Positions 1 through 5,902 of a DNA stretch of 6,326 bases are shown here, piece by piece. Each line of letters opens with the position of its first letter. The first letter of the stretch is position 1. This stretch comes from Oligoflexia bacterium (lineage in GTDB: Bacteria > Bdellovibrionota > UBA1018 > CAIMNF01): assembly GCA_903858975.1 (NCBI GenBank), contig CAIOKW010000191.1, positions 1 through 6,326 of the forward strand, read 5' to 3'. Position numbers and translations under genes: made by a program. The notes under the pieces were generated by a model, which saw nothing but the letters and a program-made list of their open reading frames with translations, was not told where the DNA came from and ran no database searches.

Positions 1-825
1 ATCGACAATGACGAGGTCCCAGTCCTCGGTTTTCAGGAGGCCCGTTTCAACAGCGTTCACTACTGATTCAAGGCTAAGAATCACCCGTTCTTGATCCGCA
101 ATGTCTCCCAATTGTAGGGCTTCCGTAGTTTGGGACGCGGGAACCCAGAACGAGAGATTAAAGCGACGAAAGAGTTCCACAAACCATTGGTTTACGAGTG
201 ATTCAGGTACAATGATGAGAACGCGCCTGATCCGACTGCTGACGAGTAATCGATGCATGATCCACGCAGCCTCAATCGTTTTCCCAAGCCCGACTTCATC
301 AGCAAGTAATGCTCGAGGCAAGCCACGTTTTGAGATTTCTCGGGTGACAAAGAGTTGATGAGGAAGGAGTTGTGCTTTTGGACCGAGCATTCCCCTTGCT
401 TCAGAGTGGAGGTGACGATGATGGTATTTGAGCGTTCGGCGACGAAGTGAAAATGCTTTAAATGAATCCCACTGGCCTGCCAAAAAACGATCCATCGGGC
501 GTTGGAGAGTGAGCTTTGATGAAAGCTCAGATTCAGGGAGTTCCACTCCTTGTTCCGATAGGTACCAATTAAGGTTTTCTCTTCTTTCTATGCGACCAAT
601 GGTGAACGTGGTGCCTGAGCGGGATTGAATCTTTTCACCGATCCGAAATTCGAGACGCCGAAGGGGGGCATTTTTTTTGCGATAGATTCTGGCCTGGCTG
701 CTGGAAGGGTAATGGATGGTGAGGGAAGTAGCGTCCATTTCGCTGATAATGCCAACGCCGAGTTCGGGTTCGCCTTCGCTTGTCCAGCATTGGCCAATTT
801 GGAAAGGATAGGTGTGAGGGATCAT
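1..825 (-). CDS. rapA: RapA-type RNA polymerase-associated SNF2-family ATPase, N-terminal 275 residues (3' end outside window)
   Basis: The frame is open without a stop from the ATG at 825-823 to the window edge. RapA is a Swi2/Snf2 ATPase that binds core RNA polymerase and promotes its recycling after transcription; E. coli RapA is about 968 residues, so roughly the first quarter is visible. The start MIPHTYPFQIGQCW matches the family's N-terminal PFxLGQRW signature. The first ~110 residues correspond to the Tudor-like RNAP-binding region. The ATPase domain follows: the segment LLPHQL leads into Walker A at residues 175-183 (ADEVGLGKT, catalytic K182). Motif Ia is at about 202-214 (VLIIVPESLVNQW). 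WDLVIVD at 269-275 ends on the first acidic residue of the DExH box, so the sequence is cut inside Walker B. The gene starts 6 nt after the marR stop, in the same frame, so co-transcription is likely. The only ribosome-site candidate is a weak AGAAGAG inside the marR tail. The family assignment is firm; function in this organism is inferred. Confidence 0.9.
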   Translation of the reverse strand, partial: MIPHTYPFQIGQCWTSEGEPELGVGIISEMDATSLTIHYPSSSQARIYRKKNAPLRRLEFRIGEKIQSRSGTTFTIGRIERRENLNWYLSEQGVELPESELSSKLTLQRPMDRFLAGQWDSFKAFSLRRRTLKYHHRHLHSEARGMLGPKAQLLPHQLFVTREISKRGLPRALLADEVGLGKTIEAAWIMHRLLVSSRIRRVLIIVPESLVNQWFVELFRRFNLSFWVPASQTTEALQLGDIADQERVILSLESVVNAVETGLLKTEDWDLVIVD

Positions 826-831
826 AGGGGA

Positions 832-1260
832 TTACTCTTCTGGAAAAAGTTCCGCCAAGATGGAAAGTCCAGTTAACAAACCATTTTGATTCTCAATGGA
901 TAGGCCTTCAACTTTTTTTTGAATCCAAATGTCGGTTTGCTTCATGTAGTTCTCGGCCATTTTCTTTCCAAGCGTGGTGGGAGTGAGGTGAATTTGTCTG
1001 CGGTCGCTCGGATCCGTCTTGCGAGTTGCGAGCTTGCGATGAACGAGAACATCGACCATTCGGGTAAGGGTTGCAGGTGTAATTCCCATCCACTCCGCAA
1101 CCTCTCGGTGGGTCAGGGTGGTGCGGGTAAGCTTCAAAAGGATTCTGAGTTGAGGGATAGTGAGCTGGCCTTGGGCATGCCCCCGCATCTCAGTGCGGAT
1201 TAAACGCATGATTCTCGGGATGAGTTCTAGAATTTGCTTAGAAGACTCGGTTTTATGCAT
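832..1260 (-). CDS. MarR-family winged-helix transcriptional repressor
   Basis: This 142-residue protein has normal MarR length. An N-terminal dimerisation helix (about 5-30) precedes the winged helix-turn-helix (about 34-98). The recognition helix lies near 61-72 (TPATLTRMVDVL) and the wing carries the diagnostic DPSDRR at 83-88. C-terminal helices (about 97-140) complete the dimer interface. MarR proteins are homodimeric repressors that bind palindromes in their own divergent promoter and are released by small ligands or oxidation. There is no cysteine, so OhrR-type thiol sensing is excluded and a ligand-responsive mode is more likely. The start is well supported by AGGAG at 1272-1268, 7 nt before the ATG. 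The gene is divergent from the RND transporter, the classic arrangement for a local pump repressor, and is followed after 6 nt by rapA. The inducer cannot be read from the sequence. Confidence 0.93.
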   Translation of the reverse strand: MHKTESSKQILELIPRIMRLIRTEMRGHAQGQLTIPQLRILLKLTRTTLTHREVAEWMGITPATLTRMVDVLVHRKLATRKTDPSDRRQIHLTPTTLGKKMAENYMKQTDIWIQKKVEGLSIENQNGLLTGLSILAELFPEE

Positions 1261-1296
1261 GGTAAAGCTCCTAAAAGAGTTAACAGAGAACGATGA

Positions 1297-1309
1297 ATCT
1301 TGACAAGAT
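1297..1309. promoter_or_regulatory. Candidate MarR operator: perfect 6-bp inverted repeat
   Basis: ATCTTG and CAAGAT are perfect inverted arms around a single central A at 1303. The site lies in the marR/RND intergenic region and covers the TTGACA hexamer at 1300-1305, so a bound dimer would block RNA polymerase. The size and symmetry suit MarR-family sites. Assignment to this MarR protein is inferred from position. Confidence 0.6.
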
Positions 1310-1328
1310 GAGAGTTCACTTACAGATT
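1300..1328 (+). promoter_or_regulatory. Candidate sigma-70-type promoter of the RND transporter gene
   Basis: A full-consensus -35 box TTGACA (1300-1305) is followed after 17 nt by CAGATT (1323-1328). That -10 box is only 3/6 but keeps the important A2 and T6 positions. Transcription would start near 1335, about 85 nt before the ATG. A second small inverted repeat, TTAG-gtatg-CTAA at 1331-1343, covers that start. The -35 box is convincing and the -10 box is weak. Confidence 0.4.
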
Positions 1329-1420
1329 AATTAGGTATGCTAACGATTTGCGCGTTGATTTGGGAATTGAGTCCTGAAATTAAGCGCTCTTGAACTGCGC
1401 ATCGATGAGGATAGACGACC

Positions 1421-4400
1421 ATGACCCTTTCAGATATTTCAATTCGTAAGCCCGTATTCGCATGGATGCTCATGGTAGGGCTCCTCGTGTTTGGAGCCAT
1501 TTCTTTTTCACGGATGGGGATCAGTCAAATGCCGGATGTCGATTTTCCGGTGGTGAACATCGCTGTTTCCTGGATTGGAGCCTCACCCGGAACGATGGAG
1601 CTCGCAGTTTCAGATGTCATTGAAGATGCGGTGATGAGTGTCGAGGGTGTGCGGAGTGTATCCACGAGTTGCCAAGAGGGACTTTCGAATACTTCGGTCG
1701 AGTTTGAAGTCGATCGCAATATTGATGTTGCTCTTCAGGAAATTCAAACCAAAATTGCGCAAGCGATGAAACGCTTACCTCAGGACGTGGATCCACCGGT
1801 GGTGACTAAATCAAATCCCGAGGATCAACCGATTTTGTGGGCGGCGTTAACCGGTGGTAGTTCACTTCGGGACCGAGTTCTCTTTGCGCGGGATCATTTG
1901 AAGGATCAACTAACGACGGTCAGCGGTGTAAGTGACCTTCGATTGGGTGGCTATGTCGATCCGAATATGCGGATTTGGTTGAATTCAGAAAAGATGCGGA
2001 GTCGGCAAATCACCGTGGATGATGTGATTGCAGGGTTAAATGGTGGTAATACCCTGGCTCCAGCGGGTTATCTCGATCAAGAGAAGCGGGAAACCAATTT
2101 GCGAGTGATGGGAGAAGCATTCACACCCGAAGACTTTGGCAACATTGTGATTCCTTCTCGTGGGGGGGCGCCCATTTGGTCTCAAATGCAAGTGAAGGAC
2201 GTCGCTCGGGTTGAAGAAGGATTAGCCGATGTCCGCAGGATTTCTCGTCTAAATGGTGATCCTGCGCTCGGACTGGGTGTTATTAAGCAGCGGGGTTCAA
2301 ACGCAGTGGCTGTGGGTCGGGCCGTGAAATCCCGTATACGATTCTTAAAGGATACGCTTCCCAAGGGCATGAGTGTTCAGCCGATCGTGGACAGTACTAT
2401 TTTTATTGAGGAGTCCACGAAAGAACTTTTATTTACACTGGGCTTGTCAGCAGTGTTGACCTCAATTGTGTGTTGGCTCTTCTTAGGGACCCTAAGTTCA
2501 GCCTTTAACGTTGTGCTTTCAATACCCGTATCGTTGATTGGTTCTTTTATTTTCCTATCAGCCTGTGGATTCACGATTAACACCTTTACGCTTTTAGCGC
2601 TTTCGCTCTCGATTGGGATTGTGGTGGATGATGCGATCATGGTGCTTGAGAATATTGTTCGTTATTCAGAAATGGGTATGGGGCGGGTAAAAGCATCCCT
2701 GATCGGAGCTCGTGAAATCACAGGAGCTGCGTTTGCGGCGACTCTGGCCATTCTTGCGATTTTCTTGCCGGTGGTCTTCATGAAAGGAATTATCGGAAAG
2801 TTCTTTTTTCAATTTGGGATCGCCATGTCGGTAGCGGTATTCCTATCCTTATTAGAGGCGCTCACCCTTGCGCCGATGCGCTGTTCACAGTTTCTGAGCC
2901 ACGGGGGAGAGAACCGGGTGACTCAGGCTGTAAATCGATTTATGGATCGATTAATCCTTCTTTACAAAAAAATACTCGCTTGGAGCTTGGAAAGAAGGGG
3001 AGTGATTTTCGGCATATCGATTGCTGTTTTTGTAACTTCCTTATTTTTAGTGGGCGGACTAAAGCAGGAATTTGTTCCGCCTCAAGACCAAAGTCGCTTT
3101 CTTGTTTCACTTCAAACTCCAATGGGATCTTCGCTTGATTTCACGAGTGAGACTTTTGAAAAGGTAGAAGCCTTGTTAAAGGTGAGGCCCGAAGTTGAAA
3201 ATTATTATGTAGCAGTGGGGGGCTTTCAGGGGGGATTAGTCAACCAGGGAAATATGTTTATTACTCTTAAGCCAAAAGGGTCCCGAGGTGTGCATGAGCC
3301 GTTTAAGCATGAGCCAAGCCAAACGGATTTTATGGATTTCTGCCGTAAGACCTTTAATAAAGTTCAAGGTGTGAAGCGAGCGTCGATGATTGATTTATCT
3401 TTGACTGGGTTCTCGTCCTCTCGTGGATTTCCAATTCAATTTCAAGTTCAAGGCCCCGATTGGGGCGGACTTGCCGCAAACTCACTTCAAATCATGGAGA
3501 AGCTGAAGACTTCTGGACTCGTGACGGATGTGGATACTGACTACAATCCAAATATGCCAGAGGCTCAGATTGTTCCGGATCGTGAAAAGGCTTATGGAAG
3601 GGGGGTCACCATTTCAAATATTTCGAATACGGTGAGTGCCATGGTCGGAAGTCTACGTGTAGGGAAATATTCGGATATCTCAGGCCATCGAGACGATGTT
3701 CGCGTGAAGCTGGAAAGTTCAGATAGCCGATCAGTAAATGATATTACCCGTGTTTTTGTTCGAAATAACCACGGAGAGATGGTTCCACTTTCACAGGTGG
3801 TATCTTTGAAGGACGCTTCTACCTTGCTTACGATCAGTCGCTATAATCGAGAGCGTGCGATCTCTATTTTTGGAAACCTGGCGCAAGGCAAGTCTCAAAA
3901 AGATGTGATGAAATACATTGAAGAGCTCGGAAAAGCTTTGCCGGAGGGCTATCACATTGTTCCATCAGGTAACTCGCAGGCGTTTCAGGAGTCCTTCCAG
4001 AGTCTAATGGTTGCCTTAATCCTAGGAATCTTTGTGGCCTATATGGTTCTCGGAGCGCAGTTTAATAGTTTTATCCATCCTATGACCGTCTTACTTGCGT
4101 TGCCGTTTAGTATTTCTGGAGCATTGATTGCACTCCGCGTGACTGGGATTTCACTCAATATCTATAGTTTGATTGGAATTCTATTGTTGATGGGAATTGT
4201 GAAGAAGAATTCAATTCTGCTTGTAGACTTCACTAATCAAAGGCGAAACGAGGGTTCAGGGGTAAAAGAAGCTCTGATGGAGGCGTGTCCCTTGCGCTTA
4301 CGTCCCATCCTCATGACCTCTGTGGCGACGGTTGCCGCTGCCATTCCTGCAGCGCTTTCTTTCGGAGCAGGATCTGAGACGACCCGGCCGATGGCAATTG

Positions 4401-4534
4401 TGGTGATTGGGGGGGTGACCCTTTCAACCCTCTTAACTCTGATTGTGGTTCCCTGTGCCTATAGTCTGTTTGCTCGTTTTGAGCGAGGAAAATATAAGAT
4501 CGAACTTGAACAAGCGCTCAAAGAAATCAACTAG
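1421..4534 (+). CDS. RND-superfamily (HAE1/AcrB-like) multidrug efflux inner-membrane transporter
   Basis: This complete 1037-residue transporter is close to AcrB in length (1049). RND pumps are inner-membrane proton/drug antiporters that work as trimers with a periplasmic adaptor and an outer-membrane channel. Predicted membrane segments: TM1 about 10-30, TM2-TM6 about 335-487, TM7 about 527-546, TM8-TM12 about 861-1018. Two large periplasmic porter loops lie after TM1 and TM7. The proton-relay residues are all present: D403 and D404 in TM4 (GIVVDDAIMVLEN), K929-N930 in TM10 (GIVKKNSILLVDF) and R961 in RLRPILMTS, matching AcrB D407/D408, K940 and R971. A glycine-rich stretch with F602 (about 600-611) corresponds to the switch loop. 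The start has GAGGA at 1407-1411, 9 nt upstream. The gene stands alone: marR is divergent upstream, the downstream gene is convergent, and no adaptor or channel gene is adjacent. Its substrate is unknown. Confidence 0.95.
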   Translation: MTLSDISIRKPVFAWMLMVGLLVFGAISFSRMGISQMPDVDFPVVNIAVSWIGASPGTMELAVSDVIEDAVMSVEGVRSVSTSCQEGLSNTSVEFEVDRNIDVALQEIQTKIAQAMKRLPQDVDPPVVTKSNPEDQPILWAALTGGSSLRDRVLFARDHLKDQLTTVSGVSDLRLGGYVDPNMRIWLNSEKMRSRQITVDDVIAGLNGGNTLAPAGYLDQEKRETNLRVMGEAFTPEDFGNIVIPSRGGAPIWSQMQVKDVARVEEGLADVRRISRLNGDPALGLGVIKQRGSNAVAVGRAVKSRIRFLKDTLPKGMSVQPIVDSTIFIEESTKELLFTLGLSAVLTSIVCWLFLGTLSSAFNVVLSIPVSLIGSFIFLSACGFTINTFTLLALSLSIGIVVDDAIMVLENIVRYSEMGMGRVKASLIGAREITGAAFAATLAILAIFLPVVFMKGIIGKFFFQFGIAMSVAVFLSLLEALTLAPMRCSQFLSHGGENRVTQAVNRFMDRLILLYKKILAWSLERRGVIFGISIAVFVTSLFLVGGLKQEFVPPQDQSRFLVSLQTPMGSSLDFTSETFEKVEALLKVRPEVENYYVAVGGFQGGLVNQGNMFITLKPKGSRGVHEPFKHEPSQTDFMDFCRKTFNKVQGVKRASMIDLSLTGFSSSRGFPIQFQVQGPDWGGLAANSLQIMEKLKTSGLVTDVDTDYNPNMPEAQIVPDREKAYGRGVTISNISNTVSAMVGSLRVGKYSDISGHRDDVRVKLESSDSRSVNDITRVFVRNNHGEMVPLSQVVSLKDASTLLTISRYNRERAISIFGNLAQGKSQKDVMKYIEELGKALPEGYHIVPSGNSQAFQESFQSLMVALILGIFVAYMVLGAQFNSFIHPMTVLLALPFSISGALIALRVTGISLNIYSLIGILLLMGIVKKNSILLVDFTNQRRNEGSGVKEALMEACPLRLRPILMTSVATVAAAIPAALSFGAGSETTRPMAIVVIGGVTLSTLLTLIVVPCAYSLFARFERGKYKIELEQALKEIN

Positions 4535-5081
4535 AGCGTCGTTTTTGAGTTTCGTTTTTGAGGTAAATTGAGTTTTCGACCCTCATGAGCGTTACTGTTC
4601 GTTTTGCACGCTTCAGCTCTTCGGTGTTTTGGATCGATGTTTTAAGATCAGCAAGCATTTCATCTAAAGCTCGATCGAGTTTTAAGATTTCAATGCCGTA
4701 TTGAACTGCTTTTTCCATGACCTTTTGGATTTCATCAGGAACGATGGGTTTTTCTAAAAAGTCAGTTGCGTTTAGTCTAATCGCCTGTTGATAGCTCTTC
4801 ACGTCTCCGAAGGCAGTGAGAACTACAAAAGGTATGGGATTGAAATTGGATCTAATGTGGGAGAGGAGTTCTAATCCATCCATGTGGGGCATGCGAATAT
4901 CAGAAAGAATTGCGCAGATAGTGGGATTCGTTTCAATGATAGAAAGAGCTTCGAGGCCATCACCAGCGGTGAAAATGTGATTGCATATTGGTGCAAGAGA
5001 ATCTTTGAGAATGTCTCTGATATCCCTTTCGTCATCCACGATGAGTAGGGTACGAGCTATGCTTTTGGATTCAGTACTCAT
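4527..5081 (-). CDS. Single-domain response regulator (REC) with a C-terminal helical tail
   Basis: This 184-residue protein has a complete receiver domain at about 10-128. The acidic pair is D16-D17 (LLIVDDERD), the phosphoacceptor is D61 (ILSDIRMPHMDG), the switch Thr is T89 (VVLTA), the beta-5 aromatic is F108 and the conserved Lys is K111 (LEKP). Phosphorylation by a kinase or Hpt protein is therefore expected. Residues about 129-184 form a charged, probably helical tail with hydrophobic spacing suggestive of a coiled coil, and end in a basic cluster (QKRRSS). There is no recognisable DNA-binding, GGDEF, EAL or HD-GYP output domain, so it probably acts through protein contacts or as a relay. 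It is the second gene of an operon with the BLUF photoreceptor, whose stop lies 9 nt upstream of this ATG. The ribosome site is poor, which suggests translational coupling. Its last 8 bp overlap the end of the RND gene tail-to-tail. Confidence 0.93.
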   Translation of the reverse strand: MSTESKSIARTLLIVDDERDIRDILKDSLAPICNHIFTAGDGLEALSIIETNPTICAILSDIRMPHMDGLELLSHIRSNFNPIPFVVLTAFGDVKSYQQAIRLNATDFLEKPIVPDEIQKVMEKAVQYGIEILKLDRALDEMLADLKTSIQNTEELKRAKRTVTLMRVENSIYLKNETQKRRSS

Positions 5082-5090
5082 GTTTAAAGT

Positions 5091-5519
5091 TCACTTTTCT
5101 ACGCGATCGGACCCATGATTAGACTTAAACTGACGAAGGAACGCAAGAGCCGTTGCCGCACTCATTTTTGAAGGCTCAAAGGAGCCCTTTTCGGTGAATC
5201 TAAATAATTTCGGGCTTTCTTCGGTGAGGAGTACCAGTTTCATGTTCCATATTTCGAATTCACGCTCTGTTATTTCAGTGAAGTCGAGAATCAAAAGCTC
5301 CTGATGTCTCTTGTCTGACTGAATCAAATTGAACAAATGATTCACCTCGACTCGACTGCCCTCGATATACTGGATAAATTGATCATTTCCAAATACAAGA
5401 GTTCCTGTGACACCTACCTTTGCATTATTGCTGAGAGCTGCATGGTGAATCCTAGCGAGCTCTTGTGGTGCTGTGTTGGGACTAAGTTTGCTTGAATAAA
5501 TGAGACGAACGAGTTGCAT
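5091..5519 (-). CDS. Short stand-alone BLUF-domain blue-light (FAD) photoreceptor, PixD-like
   Basis: The 142-residue length is that of short BLUF proteins such as PixD (about 140-150). BLUF domains bind FAD non-covalently and respond to blue light by rearranging hydrogen bonds around a conserved Gln. All key residues are visible: Y8 (RLIYSS), N32 (SNNAKVGVTGTL), Q50 (FIQYIEG), W91 and M93 (EIWNMKL), matching AppA Y21, N45, Q63, W104 and M106. Residues about 1-95 form the flavin-binding core. The rest (about 100-142) should be the C-terminal cap helices used for oligomerisation and signalling. No enzymatic output is fused, so the signal must pass to a partner; the co-operonic response regulator is the obvious candidate. 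The start is supported by AAGGA at 5528-5524, 4 nt before the ATG. Identity is secure; the partner and the physiological output are inferred. Confidence 0.95.
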   Translation of the reverse strand: MQLVRLIYSSKLSPNTAPQELARIHHAALSNNAKVGVTGTLVFGNDQFIQYIEGSRVEVNHLFNLIQSDKRHQELLILDFTEITEREFEIWNMKLVLLTEESPKLFRFTEKGSFEPSKMSAATALAFLRQFKSNHGSDRVEK

Positions 5520-5553
5520 AGGTTCCTTATCGGGATTCTTTCCCTCTTCATAA

Positions 5554-5581
5554 ATTGTAGCGTTGATTATTTTAGAGTCAG
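5554..5581 (-). promoter_or_regulatory. Candidate promoter of the BLUF-response regulator operon
   Basis: Read on the minus strand, CTGACT (5581-5576, 4/6 to the -35 consensus) is followed after 16 nt by TACAAT (5559-5554, 5/6 to the -10 consensus). This lies about 35 nt upstream of the BLUF ATG. The region is AT-rich, so chance matches are likely and the call is tentative. Confidence 0.3.
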
Positions 5582-5624
5582 TAAAAAAATTTTATTTATG
5601 AATTTAACGTTGCGTTACCAATTC

Positions 5625-5639
5625 TTTGAAGAATGTTTA
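5625..5639 (+). repeat. Direct repeat copy 1 (TTTGAAGAATGTTTA)
   Basis: It matches 14 of 15 bases of the copy at 5721-5735, 96 bp downstream. It partly overlaps a small perfect inverted repeat ATTCTT-TG-AAGAAT (5621-5634). A degenerate third relative, GAAGATGTTT, is at 5825-5834, about 100 bp further on. The even spacing in a shared promoter region suggests protein-binding sites, but the AT-rich context makes chance possible. Confidence 0.4.
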
Positions 5640-5720
5640 ACACAAGAAATAAAAACTCTTTATACATTTGCAGTGCGCAGAAATGGCTGGAGATGTGCTT
5701 AAAATGGCATAGAGATATTA

Positions 5721-5735
5721 TTTAAAGAATGTTTA
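5721..5735 (+). repeat. Direct repeat copy 2 (TTTAAAGAATGTTTA)
   Basis: It differs from the copy at 5625-5639 only at the fourth base (A instead of G). It ends 2 bp before the 17-bp near-palindrome at 5737-5753, so the two may form one composite regulatory site. Confidence 0.4.
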
Positions 5736-5736
5736 T

Positions 5737-5753
5737 TGAATTGACTCAGTTCA
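5737..5753. promoter_or_regulatory. Near-perfect 17-bp palindrome, candidate operator
   Basis: TGAATTGACTCAGTTCA pairs at 7 of 8 positions around a central C at 5745; the exception is a T/G at 5741/5749. It contains TTGACT, which resembles a -35 box, but there is no good -10 box at the right distance. There is almost no loop, so it reads as a DNA dimer site rather than a terminator. The binding protein is unknown. Confidence 0.4.
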
Positions 5754-5855
5754 GTTTTGTTGTCGATTGATTTGCATTTCATTTTTAATTTGAAAGTAAC
5801 TTGTTTCTGTATGCTATTTTTAGAGAAGATGTTTTTTAATTGCTTCAGTAATTTT

Positions 5856-5902
5856 AAGAGAACCCCGAAATGAAATTATGTCATTCTCAAAAGAAGACTT
5901 AG
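5856..5902 (+). other. Possible leader mini-ORF (ATG 5870 to TAG 5902) overlapping the Hpt gene start
   Basis: The only purine-rich ribosome-site candidate, AAGAGA at 5856-5861, is 8 nt from an out-of-frame ATG at 5870 but 16 nt from the Hpt start at 5878. The out-of-frame ORF encodes 10 residues (MKLCHSQKKT) and stops within the Hpt coding region. It might reduce or couple Hpt translation, or be a coincidence. Confidence 0.2.

Larger units (their letters stand above)
5520..5877. other. AT-rich 358-bp intergenic region between the divergent BLUF operon and the Hpt gene
   Basis: There is no convincing gene here. The region holds the BLUF ribosome site (5524-5528), a candidate minus-strand promoter (5554-5581), two near-identical 15-bp direct repeats (5625-5639 and 5721-5735) and a near-perfect 17-bp palindrome (5737-5753). 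Plus-strand promoter candidates are TTAACA-18 nt-TATACA (5637-5666) and TTGTCG-18 nt-TTTAAT (5760-5789), both weak. It would serve as a shared control region for the two divergent signalling units. I saw no convincing terminator, tRNA or structured RNA. Confidence 0.5.

Noticed and set aside
101..1203. Plus-strand ORFs at 101-358, 428-628, 625-876 and 919-1203
   Set aside because: They are antisense shadows of rapA and marR, whose reading frames show clear family motifs.
1278..1306. marR promoter TTGTCA-17 nt-TTAACT on the minus strand
   Set aside because: The -10 box is only 3/6, and transcription would start near 1271, inside the AGGAG ribosome site (1272-1268), so a start further upstream is more plausible. 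I could not place it.
1400..1407. Octamer palindrome CATCGATG just before the RND ribosome site
   Set aside because: It is too short and is unaccompanied by longer symmetry; likely chance.
1525..3122. Minus-strand ORFs of about 60-90 codons inside the RND gene
   Set aside because: They are shadows of an intact 1037-residue transporter frame and carry no recognisable motif.
5675..5698. Possible hairpin GCGCA/TGTGC in the intergenic region
   Set aside because: It has only five pairs including a wobble, a 14-nt loop and no following T-run, so neither a terminator nor an RNA gene is supported.
5514..5702. Plus-strand 62-codon ORF at the BLUF 5' end
   Set aside because: It overlaps the BLUF start antisense, has no ribosome site, has an unconvincing composition, and covers the likely BLUF promoter.
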